Below are positions 1 to 9,081 of a stretch of DNA of 34,336 bases, piece after piece. Numbering within the stretch: position 1 is the first letter of the stretch; the number at the start of each line of letters is the position of its first letter. Position numbers and translations under genes: made by a program. The DNA is taken from positions 1-34,336 of the forward strand of contig VBIZ01000106.1 of the NCBI GenBank assembly GCA_005880575.1, written 5' to 3'. The stretch is from Chloroflexota bacterium (GTDB lineage Bacteria > Chloroflexota > Limnocylindria > P2-11E). The notes under the pieces were generated by a model. That model did not search any database. It was given only the letters and a program-made list of their open reading frames with translations, and was not told the origin of the DNA.

Positions 1-302
1 AACGTTCGGATGACTGGATACGCCGCCTCGCGATGCTTGAGATCCGTGACGTAGACGGTGAGCTTGACGACGTCGGACATGCTTCCGCCGGCCATCTCCA
101 TCAGCGTTTTGATGTTTTCGCAAGCCTGTCGTGCTTGTCCCGCCGGATCCCCAGCGGTGTCGAATCTGCCGTCGAGGGTGATGCCTGTCTGGCCGGTCAT
201 GTACACGAAATTCCCGAGCCGGTAGCACTCCGCGCGTAGCCCTCGACTCCCCAAGAGGCCGAGGTTCGTTGCGTCGACCGAATGGATGAGCTGCTTCTTC
301 AT
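1..302 (-). CDS. RidA/YjgF family protein (3' end truncated by window edge)
   Basis: Reverse-strand translation MKKQLIHSVDATNLGLLGSRGLRAECYRLGNFVYMTGQTGITLDGRFDTAGDPAGQARQACENIKTLMEMAGGSMSDVVKLTVYVTDLKHREAAYPVIRT has RidA-type layout (TGQTG, ENIKTLMEMAGGSMSDVVKLTVYVTD). Not in ORF track because partial. Confidence 0.85.
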   Translation of the reverse strand, partial: MKKQLIHSVDATNLGLLGSRGLRAECYRLGNFVYMTGQTGITLDGRFDTAGDPAGQARQACENIKTLMEMAGGSMSDVVKLTVYVTDLKHREAAYPVIRT

Positions 303-399
303 GGAGCCTCCTAAACCTCAACCCTGATGGACCATCATCGGATCGCGCACTCGACCGTTGCGTTATGCCTTCGGGATCTCAGGGTCTTCCAAACAAACT

Positions 400-450
400 G
401 AGGCGACGGCGGGAATCGAACCCGCGATGAAGGTTTTGCAGACCGCTGCC
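400..450 (-). repeat. Truncated copy of tRNA-Cys 3' part (att-like direct repeat, copy 1)
   Basis: gaggcgacggcgggaatcgaacccgcgatgaaggttttgcagacc matches the same segment of the intact tRNA-Cys at 22517-22588; diverges after the anticodon region. Confidence 0.9.
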
Positions 451-1006
451 CCGATTCGAGAGCTAAAACTCAAGAAATCTAAGAAATTTGATGAAACGTG
501 TCCTCTGACTGACCATCTCTTGCGGCCCAGATTCTTGCCTTGCGCCTCGAGCAGTACGCAGTGGCAATGAGGCGCCGCTGCCTAAGGAGAGAGTCCGAAC
601 TCGGTGACTGATGGGCGGTCTGATCTTCTGATCTACAGATAGACCCCCGTGACGGCCATCACACCGCACCGAATTCCTGATTTTCCGAACAAACTCACGA
701 GCCTCTCCTCGGATAGGTCAAGGGAGTCGGACGACCTACAAAGTCAGGGCTGGAGGAACGACCGCTCCCGGACTTCCTCATCCACGCTCGTCCGACGAGT
801 GAGGTTGTCGACGCTTGAAGTCTCGCCCTGCTCAGCTAGAACCGCGCCAGGTGGTCCAAGCGACAAGAGCCGCGATCACGCATCTGGCAAGGCGCACACC
901 TTCCTGCGACCGTAGCGAGAATGCAGGGAGGAGTGGCACTGCGGCAACGCTTCGGTGTCGTCCTGGGCGGGAGACCTCGTCGCTTGCGGCGCTCAGGTGG
1001 ATCGAT

Positions 1007-2263
1007 GTGAGCAAGAGCACTGGCGTGCTGAAGCGGGAGCTTGCGCCGGTGGGCGCGACGCTCTTCACCGCGGGAATGATCGTGGGTACCGGGATTTTCG
1101 CCGCGTTCGGCGCGGCAACGAATGCCGCGGGGACTGGCATCCTCCTCGCGATCGTTCTCGGCGGCACCGTCGCTCTCGCGACCGGCATTAGCACGGCGCA
1201 GCTCGGGGTGAACTTCCCCGAAGAAGGAGGCGCCTTCACCTGGGCACGCGCCTTCGATCACGACACGATCGGTTTCATCGCCGGCTGCGGCTACCTCGGG
1301 AAGGCCCTCGTCTCGATGAGCGTGGTCGCACTCGCGCTCACGACCTACCTCGGCCAGGTCATTACGGGTCTGCCGGTGCACGTCGTCGCTTCAATCGCCG
1401 TGCTCGCGATCACCGGCCTCAACGTCTTCGGGATCGAGCTGACCTCGAAGCTGGTGATCGGTCTGCTCGCCATCCTCGTCTGCCTGCTCGCGATCTACGC
1501 GGGTGCCGCAGCACAAGCGGTCGACCCGGCACAGCTCGGCCCGCTCCTCGGCAACAAAGGAGCGCTCGGCGTACTTGCCGGAGCGGCGATCTTCTTCTGG
1601 TCCTGGGACGGTTTCATGCGCACCGCGATCATGGCCAGCGAGATCAAGGATCCGCGGCGGACGATCCCGCTCAGCATCGTCGGCGGGGTCGCCATCGCCG
1701 CCGCGGTCTTCCTGCCGGTCGCGGCGATCACTCTCGGCGTCCTCGGCGCTGCCGAGCTCGGTCGCGACGACACGCCGCTGCTCTCCGCGGCCAGGAGGGC
1801 GGCGGACTGGCTCTTCTGGCCCGTCCTCGCGGCCGCGATTGTCGCGGCGCTCGGGGACATGCTGGGCATCTTGCTAACGGCCTCGCGCGTTGCCCTTGCG
1901 ATGGCGAAGGCTCACGAGCTACCCCGAACCCTTGCCACGGTGCACCCGCGTTTCCGGACGCCGCACCGCTCGGTGGCTGCGCTCGGCACCGCGAGCGCGG
2001 CACTTGTGCTCTTGTTCGACCTGCGCTCGCTCATCGAAGTAGCGAGCGCGTTCATGCTGGTCTGGTACCTCGTCACTCACTTCGCCGCGCTTCAGCTGCC
2101 AAAAAGCAAGCGCATCGCCTCGCCGGTCTTCTCGTGGTACGGGATCGTCGGATGTCTCGGTCTCATCGCGTCGCTGCCGGCCGCCGCGCTGCTTGCCGCA
2201 GCAGCAGCGCTCGCCACGCTTACGGGGGCGCGCTGGATCGTCCGCCGCAGGCTGGTCACATGA
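1007..2263 (+). CDS. APC superfamily amino acid permease
   Basis: GTG start at 1007 inside ORF 815..2263; VSKSTGVLKRELAPVGATLFTAGMIVGTGIFAAFGAATNAAGTG... is typical APC TM1 followed by multiple TM segments. Confidence 0.85.
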   Translation: MSKSTGVLKRELAPVGATLFTAGMIVGTGIFAAFGAATNAAGTGILLAIVLGGTVALATGISTAQLGVNFPEEGGAFTWARAFDHDTIGFIAGCGYLGKALVSMSVVALALTTYLGQVITGLPVHVVASIAVLAITGLNVFGIELTSKLVIGLLAILVCLLAIYAGAAAQAVDPAQLGPLLGNKGALGVLAGAAIFFWSWDGFMRTAIMASEIKDPRRTIPLSIVGGVAIAAAVFLPVAAITLGVLGAAELGRDDTPLLSAARRAADWLFWPVLAAAIVAALGDMLGILLTASRVALAMAKAHELPRTLATVHPRFRTPHRSVAALGTASAALVLLFDLRSLIEVASAFMLVWYLVTHFAALQLPKSKRIASPVFSWYGIVGCLGLIASLPAAALLAAAAALATLTGARWIVRRRLVT

Positions 2264-2412
2264 ACGGACTGTGGTGCTCGCCGACAGCGCGAGCCCGGAA
2301 ATCGTGTACTGCTCAGTCGCCTTCATGCCGGTGCGCCCAGCGAGGTTCAGTCTGTCGTCGTGGTGGGATACCTCTTCGTGATGGTCGCGCAACGGATACG
2401 GGAAGCGGCTGA

Positions 2413-2778
2413 TCACGGCATCTGGCCGGCTCCGAGCTCGCGCACAAGGCGTCGAGTCCGCTCCGCGATCTCGTCGCGGAGCGCCTGCTCCGCCTGAGCT
2501 TCCGTCACCCAAAGGTCCGCTCCATCGAGCGTGCAATCGATCGCGATCACGCGGTCGGCAAGGGCGGCGTTCACGCCACGCGGAGGGCCATTCTCAAGGT
2601 GCTCCGCTGCGGCCGTACCCGCCAGCAGAGGCTCGAGGCGGGCACTGACTTCGGCTTGCGGCTCCTTCCCCGCCGAGAGCGCGCGCCAGCCCGTTGGGGC
2701 CGCGGCGTTGAAGTAGGCCGCCGCGATTCGGCTACGGAACGCGCCGTGCTCGCATACGAACAGGACGGTGCGAGTCAT
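2413..2778 (-). CDS. Low-molecular-weight phosphatase / arsenate-reductase-like protein
   Basis: MTRTVLFVCEHGAFRSRIAAAYFNAAAP: N-terminal CX5R P-loop (CEHGAFR) as in LMW-PTP/ArsC fold; start overlaps the end of chrA by 4 bp. Confidence 0.75.
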   Translation of the reverse strand: MTRTVLFVCEHGAFRSRIAAAYFNAAAPTGWRALSAGKEPQAEVSARLEPLLAGTAAAEHLENGPPRGVNAALADRVIAIDCTLDGADLWVTEAQAEQALRDEIAERTRRLVRELGAGQMP

Positions 2779-3938
2779 CGCAGTGCGAACGTGAGAAGGC
2801 CGACGACTCCGGCCGCGCCGACGAGAAGAGGCTCGGGAACCTTGGTCCGCCAAAGCACCAGCAGCGCCGTCAGGAAGACAAGCACCGTGGTCACATCGAC
2901 GATCACCTGCGTCCCGATGACCGCTCCCGCGCCGACGATCGCGCCCGCGGCGGCGGCAGTCGCGCCCTTCGTGAACCCGACCACGATGGGGTGCTTCCGG
3001 TAGCGCATGATCCACGGCGCGAAGAGCACGACCATAAGGAAGGGCGGCAGGAACACTCCGAGGCCCGCCACCGTCGCGCCGGCGAGCCCGGCGACGAGGT
3101 AGCCCACGAAGACAGCGGTGATGACGACCGGTCCGGGCGTGATCATCCCCATGGCGACCGCGTCGAGGAACTCTCGCTCGGTCAGCCATCCGAAGTCGCG
3201 GACCACGCCCTGCTGCAAGAAGGGCACGATCGCGAGACCCGAGCCGAACGTGAACGCGCCGGCTTTGAAGAAGAAAACTCCGAGCTGCAGCAAGACGTTG
3301 GGGTCGGCGCTCTGCGCCGCCGTCCACACGGTGCCGAACCCCACGGGCATCACTAAGGGCGCAGCGTGCGCCCGACGAAGCCAACTTCGCGGAGCGTAGA
3401 TCGCGACCCCGACGAGCCCGGCGAGGATGAACAAGACCGCGACCTCGCTGCGTGCCACGAATGTCACGACTCCGACCCCAGCGAAGATCACCCAAAGGCG
3501 CCGCTCGTCTTTCACCGTCACGCGGACGAGCTTCCACGCACCGCGAAGGATCAGCGCAATGACCGCCGGACCGATGCCGTAGAAGAGCGCCTGGATGATC
3601 GTCGTCCCGCGGAAGGCGACATACAGGGCAGCGACGGCGCTCACGATGATGAAAGGGGGCAAGATGAAGGGGACCGCCGCCGCGCACGCGCCCCAGAAGC
3701 CACGACGGACGTATCCGAGCCACATCGCGAGCTGCGCGGCGAGCGGGCCAGGCAGGGTCTGCGACACCGCGAGGCCCTGGAGGTATTCCTCCTGCGTGTA
3801 CCAGTGGCGGCGCTCGACTAGGTCGCGCTGCATGTACCCCGCAAGTGCGATCGGGCCGCCGAATCCGGTCGTGCCGAGGCGGACAAAATATCCGGCGATC
3901 TGTCCCAGCGACAGCCGTGGTGGACCCTCGACGCTCAC
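2775..3938 (-). CDS. chrA: Chromate transporter ChrA
   Basis: GTG start at 3938; LGTTGFGGPIALAGYMQRDLVERRHWYTQEEYLQGLAVSQTLPGPLAAQLAMWLGY and repeated second half (FGSGLAIVPFLQQGVV..FLDAVAMGMITPGPVVITAVFVGY) are characteristic of long-chain ChrA. Confidence 0.95.
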   Translation of the reverse strand: MSVEGPPRLSLGQIAGYFVRLGTTGFGGPIALAGYMQRDLVERRHWYTQEEYLQGLAVSQTLPGPLAAQLAMWLGYVRRGFWGACAAAVPFILPPFIIVSAVAALYVAFRGTTIIQALFYGIGPAVIALILRGAWKLVRVTVKDERRLWVIFAGVGVVTFVARSEVAVLFILAGLVGVAIYAPRSWLRRAHAAPLVMPVGFGTVWTAAQSADPNVLLQLGVFFFKAGAFTFGSGLAIVPFLQQGVVRDFGWLTEREFLDAVAMGMITPGPVVITAVFVGYLVAGLAGATVAGLGVFLPPFLMVVLFAPWIMRYRKHPIVVGFTKGATAAAAGAIVGAGAVIGTQVIVDVTTVLVFLTALLVLWRTKVPEPLLVGAAGVVGLLTFALR

Positions 3939-4864
3939 CCGGTCTCCTCGTAAATCGCCGCGCCGCAGCTCTTGGGCTGGAAGACGAAGAGCCGGCGGCT
4001 GGCCGGGTCCCATCCGATGGTGTGCGCTCCTTCTTCCGTGGAGATCGTCTCCAGATGGACGCGCCTGCGTACGTCGAACACCGAGACCGTTCCGGGGCCG
4101 CCCACGGCGACGTAGAGGCGGCCGAGCTCGCGGTCGTACATGATCACGTCCGGAGTACCCGGCAGCGGAAGCGTCGCCTCAACTGCGCGGGTATCGCGAT
4201 CGATCACCGCCAGCGTTCCGGCGTCGGCGGCGCACCAGAGCGAGGCGCCCCGTTCCGTTTGCACGATCGCCAGTCCGTGGGGGCCGGCCGCGGGGACAGG
4301 AATCGCGCCCGACATGATCAGCGGGTCGGCCGTGATGACACCGATCGTCGCAGGATCGGCGACATTCACGTAGACCGTGCGGCTCGAGTCGTCGTAGATC
4401 GCCCAGCGCGGCCTTCCGGGGAGAGTGATCGTCTTCGTGACTCGACGCTCGCCGACCGACACCACGGAGGCCGTGCAGTTGGTCCCCACGGGTTCACCGA
4501 GGTTGAAGCTGAAGAGTCGTCGGGACCTTCCGTCATACGCGAGCGCGTTTGGGTGCGCACCGACCGCGACGCGAGAAAGCAACGTACGGTCCGAACAGCG
4601 GAAGAGGCTGACGCGTCCGGCGGCACGCTCGGATGTGAAGAGCAGATCCTGCTCGCTATCGATGAGCACGCCGGCCACGCCCGGCAGGTCGGTGATTGCG
4701 CCGAGGTACGTCCCGCTCCGACAGTCGAGGATGTCGACGCGATCAGCGCCGGTATGCGCGACGAACAGCTTGCTGCCGCGCGGATCACGGTACGTGTCGG
4801 CGTGATCGAAGCCCGGTTTGGCGCCTGGCGGCACGGGCGTGAAGCCGACGTGCCGCAGCGTCAC
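3935..4864 (-). CDS. YVTN-type beta-propeller repeat protein
   Basis: GTG start at 4864; repeated blades such as GSKLFVAHTGADRVDILDCRSGTYLGAI, GRLYVAVGGPGTVSVFDVRRRVHLETI. Overlaps both neighbours by 4 bp. Confidence 0.8.
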   Translation of the reverse strand: MTLRHVGFTPVPPGAKPGFDHADTYRDPRGSKLFVAHTGADRVDILDCRSGTYLGAITDLPGVAGVLIDSEQDLLFTSERAAGRVSLFRCSDRTLLSRVAVGAHPNALAYDGRSRRLFSFNLGEPVGTNCTASVVSVGERRVTKTITLPGRPRWAIYDDSSRTVYVNVADPATIGVITADPLIMSGAIPVPAAGPHGLAIVQTERGASLWCAADAGTLAVIDRDTRAVEATLPLPGTPDVIMYDRELGRLYVAVGGPGTVSVFDVRRRVHLETISTEEGAHTIGWDPASRRLFVFQPKSCGAAIYEETG

Positions 4865-5310
4865 GCGGCCTTGGCCTCCGCCTTCTTCTGGCAGAAGGCG
4901 TAGAGCGCGTCGAGCAGCGGCCGCGAGGCCTCGCGCTGCTTTTGGTCGTTCGGATAGTGCACATGTCGGATCCCGTCGAGGATCGCCTCGACCCCCTGCG
5001 ACTCCGGTGTGATGGTCTTGTCGGCGGTGTCCGCGCCGCGGATGACCTTGGCCATGTAGGCCATCGCCGGATCCTTGTCCAGACCGTACTTGTGCACGAA
5101 CGCGTCGAAGCTGCACTCGGGTCCGTGGTGTCCGAGCTCCACATCCTTGATGTCGTAGGGAGTCGCGTTGCGCTTCTGCGCCTCGGCCGCGACCTGGTCC
5201 GATGGGACGTAGATGAACTCAGCTTGCTTGTCGACAAACCTTTCGATGAGCCACGGACAGGCGACCCTATCGACGCGGGGATGCTCGCGTGTGATCCATT
5301 TCATCGTCAT
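4861..5310 (-). CDS. Chromate resistance protein, ChrB C-terminal-domain type
   Basis: MTMKWITREHPRVDRVACPWLIERFVDKQAEFIYVPSDQV... matches the ChrB C-terminal domain signature; precedes chrA in the same operon. Confidence 0.85.
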   Translation of the reverse strand: MTMKWITREHPRVDRVACPWLIERFVDKQAEFIYVPSDQVAAEAQKRNATPYDIKDVELGHHGPECSFDAFVHKYGLDKDPAMAYMAKVIRGADTADKTITPESQGVEAILDGIRHVHYPNDQKQREASRPLLDALYAFCQKKAEAKAA

Positions 5311-5539
5311 CCTCCCCAGAACAGATGCGATCGGTAGCATCGCAGAAGCGACTCGAGACCTTCTCATCTATGTCCTCGGTGCGCTTCTCGCGGCGATTGT
5401 CGTGGCGGCGGCGCTGTACTGGCGCTATCCCTGGTCCCGCGAGGGCGGACGGTTCGGGGTTGCGGCGATTACTACGTTCGTCGCATGGATCGTGTGGCGC
5501 GTGGTGCTCCAACAGATCCTTGCTTGGGATCTATCGTGA
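5291..5539 (+). CDS. Small membrane protein (2 predicted TM segments)
   Basis: In-frame GTG at 5291 within ORF 5213..5539; LLIYVLGALLAAIVVAAALYW and FGVAAITTFVAWIVWRVVLQQIL are hydrophobic; its stop overlaps the next gene's start. Start uncertain. Confidence 0.4.
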   Translation: MIHFIVILPRTDAIGSIAEATRDLLIYVLGALLAAIVVAAALYWRYPWSREGGRFGVAAITTFVAWIVWRVVLQQILAWDLS

Positions 5540-6012
5540 TCGAGGGAGGTTCCGTCTTGGCTACTTGGGCTGAGTTCGCCCACGACGACCCTGACCTGGC
5601 AGAGAGGGCAAGGGCGCTGCTCTATCGCAGCGGCAGCGGGGAGGCCCTCCTGGCCACGGTTCGCGGTGAGACACCGCCACGGATTCATCCGATCGCAGTT
5701 GCCGTCATCGATGACGGCCTGTATGCGTTCATCTTGCCGTCGCCCAAGCTGACCGACCTCGAGGGGGACGGCCGTTTTGCGCTCCACTCATACCCTGACC
5801 CTCGGGTCCCGCATGAGCTCCAGATCCGTGGCCGTGTCCGTCGCGTCGACCCCAATAAGCAGGCGGCGCTCGCGAAGACATGGCCGTTCGACGTCGGATC
5901 GTCCCCGGCCTTCGAGTTCCTGATCGAAAACCTCGTCATCGGCGTCCGCGCAGACCGCCAGAGCTGGCCGCCCCGCTACAGCTCCTGGCCTCGGCGCCGG
6001 AACCTAAGCTAG
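5536..6012 (+). CDS. Pyridoxamine 5'-phosphate oxidase family protein
   Basis: GEALLATVRGETPPRIHPIAVAVIDDGLYAFILPSPKLTDLEGDGRFALHSYPDP...LQIRGRVRRV: FMN-binding split-barrel-like pattern. Confidence 0.75.
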   Translation: MIEGGSVLATWAEFAHDDPDLAERARALLYRSGSGEALLATVRGETPPRIHPIAVAVIDDGLYAFILPSPKLTDLEGDGRFALHSYPDPRVPHELQIRGRVRRVDPNKQAALAKTWPFDVGSSPAFEFLIENLVIGVRADRQSWPPRYSSWPRRRNLS

Positions 6013-6100
6013 GTGCCTTGCTGGCATTGCCTCTGCTGAATTAATCGACGTCCCGAGGGTCGGCGAGGCAGCCTCGCTCCCGCGCCAGCGGAGCAACGCG

Positions 6101-6222
6101 GCGGACTTCTGCGCCGCCCCCGCCAAACGCCAAATGAAATCGACGTGACGGCAATTGATTTCGCGGCAGAGGTCTAGCAAACCTCTGTCGTTGGTCCACA
6201 GAATCTCGTGATTGCTCGAACT
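6101..6222. repeat. About 120-bp att-flanking repeat, copy A (with 7-bp palindrome at 6167-6187)
   Basis: Aligns nearly end-to-end with 9082-9202, including CAGAGGT-CTAGCAA-ACCTCTG and ttggtccacagaatctcgtgat(t/c)gctcgaact. Confidence 0.8.
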
Positions 6223-6264
6223 GAGGCGACGGCGGGAATCGAACCCGCGATGAAGGTTTTGCAG
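6223..6264 (-). repeat. Truncated copy of tRNA-Cys 3' part (copy 2)
   Basis: gaggcgacggcgggaatcgaacccgcgatgaaggttttgcag identical to the tRNA-Cys segment, diverging right after the anticodon. Confidence 0.9.
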
Positions 6265-6567
6265 TTAGCGCTTCCGGCTGACCCAAGTCCTACGTCGCAG
6301 ACTTCTGTCGTTCGTCGGCGTCGTTCCGTTCGTGCTCGAGATCCGCCCGCACGCCGAAGTGGTCGCTCGCGCCGATGCGGTCGCGCTTGCTGTCGTGTGC
6401 CGCGCGCCACTCTCTCTCGGCGCGGTTGCCAAAAGTCGCTGGGGCGCGCTCGTCGTCGGGAGCGGTTCACCCCGCTTGGCTACGTTTTAGTCGCCCTACC
6501 GCATCGACTACCGATCTGATACTTGCCGAGCATCAATAAGAAGCATATCGTTCATCGATAACGAGAG

Positions 6568-7080
6568 GTGGATGTGGCCATGACAAAGCCTCCGGCGATG
6601 CTACTGCGGCTCCTCCCTGCGCGTCTGGACAACGAAGACTTTCGCGGCCGAGCAGCTGCTCTCTGGCTGTTCGGGCTATTCCTCGGGCTCCGGGCGGTTA
6701 TGGGGGTGAACGGCGCGCTCAACACGCGTGGCATCGCCACCGGTGACGGCATCCAGCTCGACGGTCTTGGTGAAGGAGGCGCGGAGACGGTGCTCCACCT
6801 CTTCCGACTTCTCAGCCTCGCCCAGCTCCCGCTCGTCGCGATCGGCGCTGTCGCGTTGTGGCGCTGGCGTGCGATGGTGCCGTTCTTGTATCTGGTGCTT
6901 CTCGCCCAGCAGCTTCTGGCCCGCCTCGCCAGCTCGGTGAATGCGATGCCGAGGACCGAAAGCGGCGCAGTCGCGACCTGGATCAACCTCGGACTGCTCG
7001 GGTTGCTCCTCGTCGGTCTGCTCTTGTCGCTGTGGACCCGCCGTATCGCATCGCGGCCATCTCTCGGACCTGGCGCCTAA
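6568..7080 (+). CDS. Uncharacterised integral membrane protein
   Basis: 170 aa ORF with several hydrophobic segments (ALWLFGLFLGLRAVMGV, LPLVAIGAVALWRWRAMVPFLYLVLLAQQLL, LGLLGLLLVGLLLSLW). Confidence 0.65.
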   Translation: MDVAMTKPPAMLLRLLPARLDNEDFRGRAAALWLFGLFLGLRAVMGVNGALNTRGIATGDGIQLDGLGEGGAETVLHLFRLLSLAQLPLVAIGAVALWRWRAMVPFLYLVLLAQQLLARLASSVNAMPRTESGAVATWINLGLLGLLLVGLLLSLWTRRIASRPSLGPGA

Positions 7081-7104
7081 AACCATGAGGAAAGTGGATG
7101 TGTC

Positions 7105-7617
7105 ATGACTCAAGCTCTTCCGACAACTCTGTCTGCTTCGCGACTGGTCGTTCGGGTACTGATCTTTCTCAACCTGCTGGGCGGAGCGGCCGTGCTCGCA
7201 CTTCTCGTCGCGAGCCCGATCTCTCACGGCTGGGTCAAGAAGGTGTTCGGCCTGTCCGATGACGGCACGGCGACGCAAGTACTCGTGCTGCTGGGCGCGG
7301 TCGGCCTTGGCTCCGTGCTCTTTAACCACATCCTGCTTACGCGACTGCTCGGGATTATCGAGACAGTGAGACTCGGTGACCCGTTCGTGGCTGCCAACGC
7401 GGCGCGCCTCAGAGTGACTGCCTGGGCGATCCTTGGGCTCGAGGTCTTGTACTTCATTGCCGGCACCGTCGCCGGCCGTCTCGTTCCGAACGTCGATATG
7501 GAGCGCGACTGGGGACTGTCTGTCAGCCGCTGGCTGGCGGTGCTGCTTCTCTTCGTGCTCGCTCAGGTATTCGAAGACGGGGCACGCATGCGCGATGACC
7601 TGAGCGGGACAGTCTGA
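7105..7617 (+). CDS. DUF2975 family membrane protein
   Basis: FLNLLGGAAVLALLVASPI..., LLGIIETVRLGDPFVAANAARLRVTAWAILGLEVL: DUF2975 pattern, directly followed by its usual XRE partner. Confidence 0.75.
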   Translation: MTQALPTTLSASRLVVRVLIFLNLLGGAAVLALLVASPISHGWVKKVFGLSDDGTATQVLVLLGAVGLGSVLFNHILLTRLLGIIETVRLGDPFVAANAARLRVTAWAILGLEVLYFIAGTVAGRLVPNVDMERDWGLSVSRWLAVLLLFVLAQVFEDGARMRDDLSGTV

Positions 7618-7619
7618 TC

Positions 7620-7916
7620 ATGGCCATCGTCGTCAGACTCGACGATGTTCTTCATGAGCGTCGGATGACGCTGACGGAGCTCGCCGAGACGGTCGGGATC
7701 ACGCTCGCCAATCTGTCGATCCTCAAGACCGGCAAAGCCCGAGCCGTGCGCTTCTCGACGCTAGAGGCCATCTGCGAAGCGCTCCAGTGTCAGCCCGGCG
7801 ATCTGCTCGAGTACGTCTCCTCCGCCTCGGATGCGCCACCTGCAGCAGCGGTGGCTCACCAACGGCTCAAAGGTCCGCTGAGGCTCGCGGAAGGGGACGA
7901 AGCTGCTCCAACTTAG
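7620..7916 (+). CDS. XRE/Cro-type helix-turn-helix regulator
   Basis: MAIVVRLDDVLHERRMTLTELAETVGITLANLSILKTGKARAVRFSTLEAICEALQCQPGDLLEY: HTH typical of DUF2975-associated regulators. Confidence 0.9.
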   Translation: MAIVVRLDDVLHERRMTLTELAETVGITLANLSILKTGKARAVRFSTLEAICEALQCQPGDLLEYVSSASDAPPAAAVAHQRLKGPLRLAEGDEAAPT

Positions 7917-7917
7917 G

Positions 7918-8046
7918 GAGGTCGTCAAGCCAGCGATGCTCGAAGACAGCGTCCTCGATCGCTGCTATCCGATGCAGGAGACCCACGCTGCACTCCGTCA
8001 CATTGAGGAACGTCGCGCTCGCCGGAAGGTCGTCGTCACTGTATGA
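7918..8046 (+). pseudogene. C-terminal remnant of a zinc-type (MDR) alcohol dehydrogenase / quinone oxidoreductase
   Basis: EVVKPAMLEDSVLDRCYPMQETHAALRHIEERRARRKVVVTV-stop resembles the MDR C-terminus (..eaH..le.g...GKvVl.v); no N-terminal part present. Confidence 0.6.
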
Positions 8047-8753
8047 CCCCGGGAGCGATGGCGAGGCTTATGGCGGGCCTCTACTTGGTGCAAAGCGCGG
8101 CTTCGGTCTTTGGGCAGCTGTTCATCAGCAGTCGGCTGTTCGTCCGCGGAGATCCCGCGACGACGGCAGGCAACATCCTGGCGAACGAAGTTCTGTTCCG
8201 CGCTGGGATCACGGCCTCGTTACTGTCGGTCGGCCTGCACGTCGTGTCAGCGGTCCTGTTCTACCGGCTGTTCAGGCCAGTTGACCGTTACTTTTCGCTG
8301 CTCACGGCGCTATTCCTTGTCGTGGCGAGCGTGATCTGGACGCTGGCAGCACTCATGTTCTCCGGCGCTCTTGTCGTCCTGGACGGCGGGACTTCGTACC
8401 GCGCATTCGGCCCGGACGAACTTCCAGCACTTGCCCTCGTCCTCCTCGACTGGAGCGACGAGATATACAACACGGGCTTGGTGTTCTTCGGATTTTGGTG
8501 CGCCGCGATCGGCTCCCTGATCTACAGATCGACGTTCCTCCCCCGGTTTCTCGGGTTGGGAATGGCTCTGGCCGGCTTGGGTTACGCGACGTTCCTCTAC
8601 CCGCCTCTCGCGAGCGCCGTCTATCCGTTCAACTTGGCCATCGCTGTCGGAGAGCTCGCACTTGTTGTCTGGCTTCTGGTCGCAGGAGTGAACGCCGAGC
8701 GGTGGAACGCCTTAGCTGATCGACGACGGAGCGCCACGATCTCAGCTTCGTGA
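8043..8753 (+). CDS. DUF4386 family membrane protein
   Basis: MARLMAGLYLVQSAASVFGQLFISSRLFVRGDPATTAGNILANEVLFRAGITASLLSVGLHVVSAVLFYRLFRPVDR...: DUF4386-like multi-TM protein. Confidence 0.75.
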   Translation: MTPGAMARLMAGLYLVQSAASVFGQLFISSRLFVRGDPATTAGNILANEVLFRAGITASLLSVGLHVVSAVLFYRLFRPVDRYFSLLTALFLVVASVIWTLAALMFSGALVVLDGGTSYRAFGPDELPALALVLLDWSDEIYNTGLVFFGFWCAAIGSLIYRSTFLPRFLGLGMALAGLGYATFLYPPLASAVYPFNLAIAVGELALVVWLLVAGVNAERWNALADRRRSATISAS

Positions 8754-9081
8754 AGTCGTTCGTCGCGGGCCTGAGCCACATATCCGACAAACAAGGAACC
8801 AAAAGCGGGCTGCTTAGTGCACCCCTACCTATCTATGGGGGAAATCAGGCCGCGGACGCGTGACAGCCGACGCCGGTACGCGGTGTCGATGGCTAGCGTG
8901 GCGACAAGCTCCTGCGAGCGGTGGCCAGGCACGTGGAACTCAAACCGGAGCTCACCTCCGCAGGGATCACGTGACTGATCGAATCGGATCCGCGTCGGTG
9001 CCTGACGATGGTGTGTCGCTGATCGCTGGTACGCGGTCGCAGCCAGAAGACCTCTAACCCGCAGACTTCTGCCGTTCGCTA

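Noticed and set aside
400-450. Truncated tRNA copies as functional tRNA genes
   Set aside because: They lack the 5' half (D-arm and 5' acceptor strand), so cannot fold as complete tRNAs.
8825-9060. Reverse ORF 8825-9319 as a gene
   Set aside because: Its N-terminal part runs through the tRNA fragment and att-flanking repeat; the C-terminal part (ELRFEFHVPGHRSQELVATLAIDTAYRRR) could be a gene remnant but I cannot assign it.
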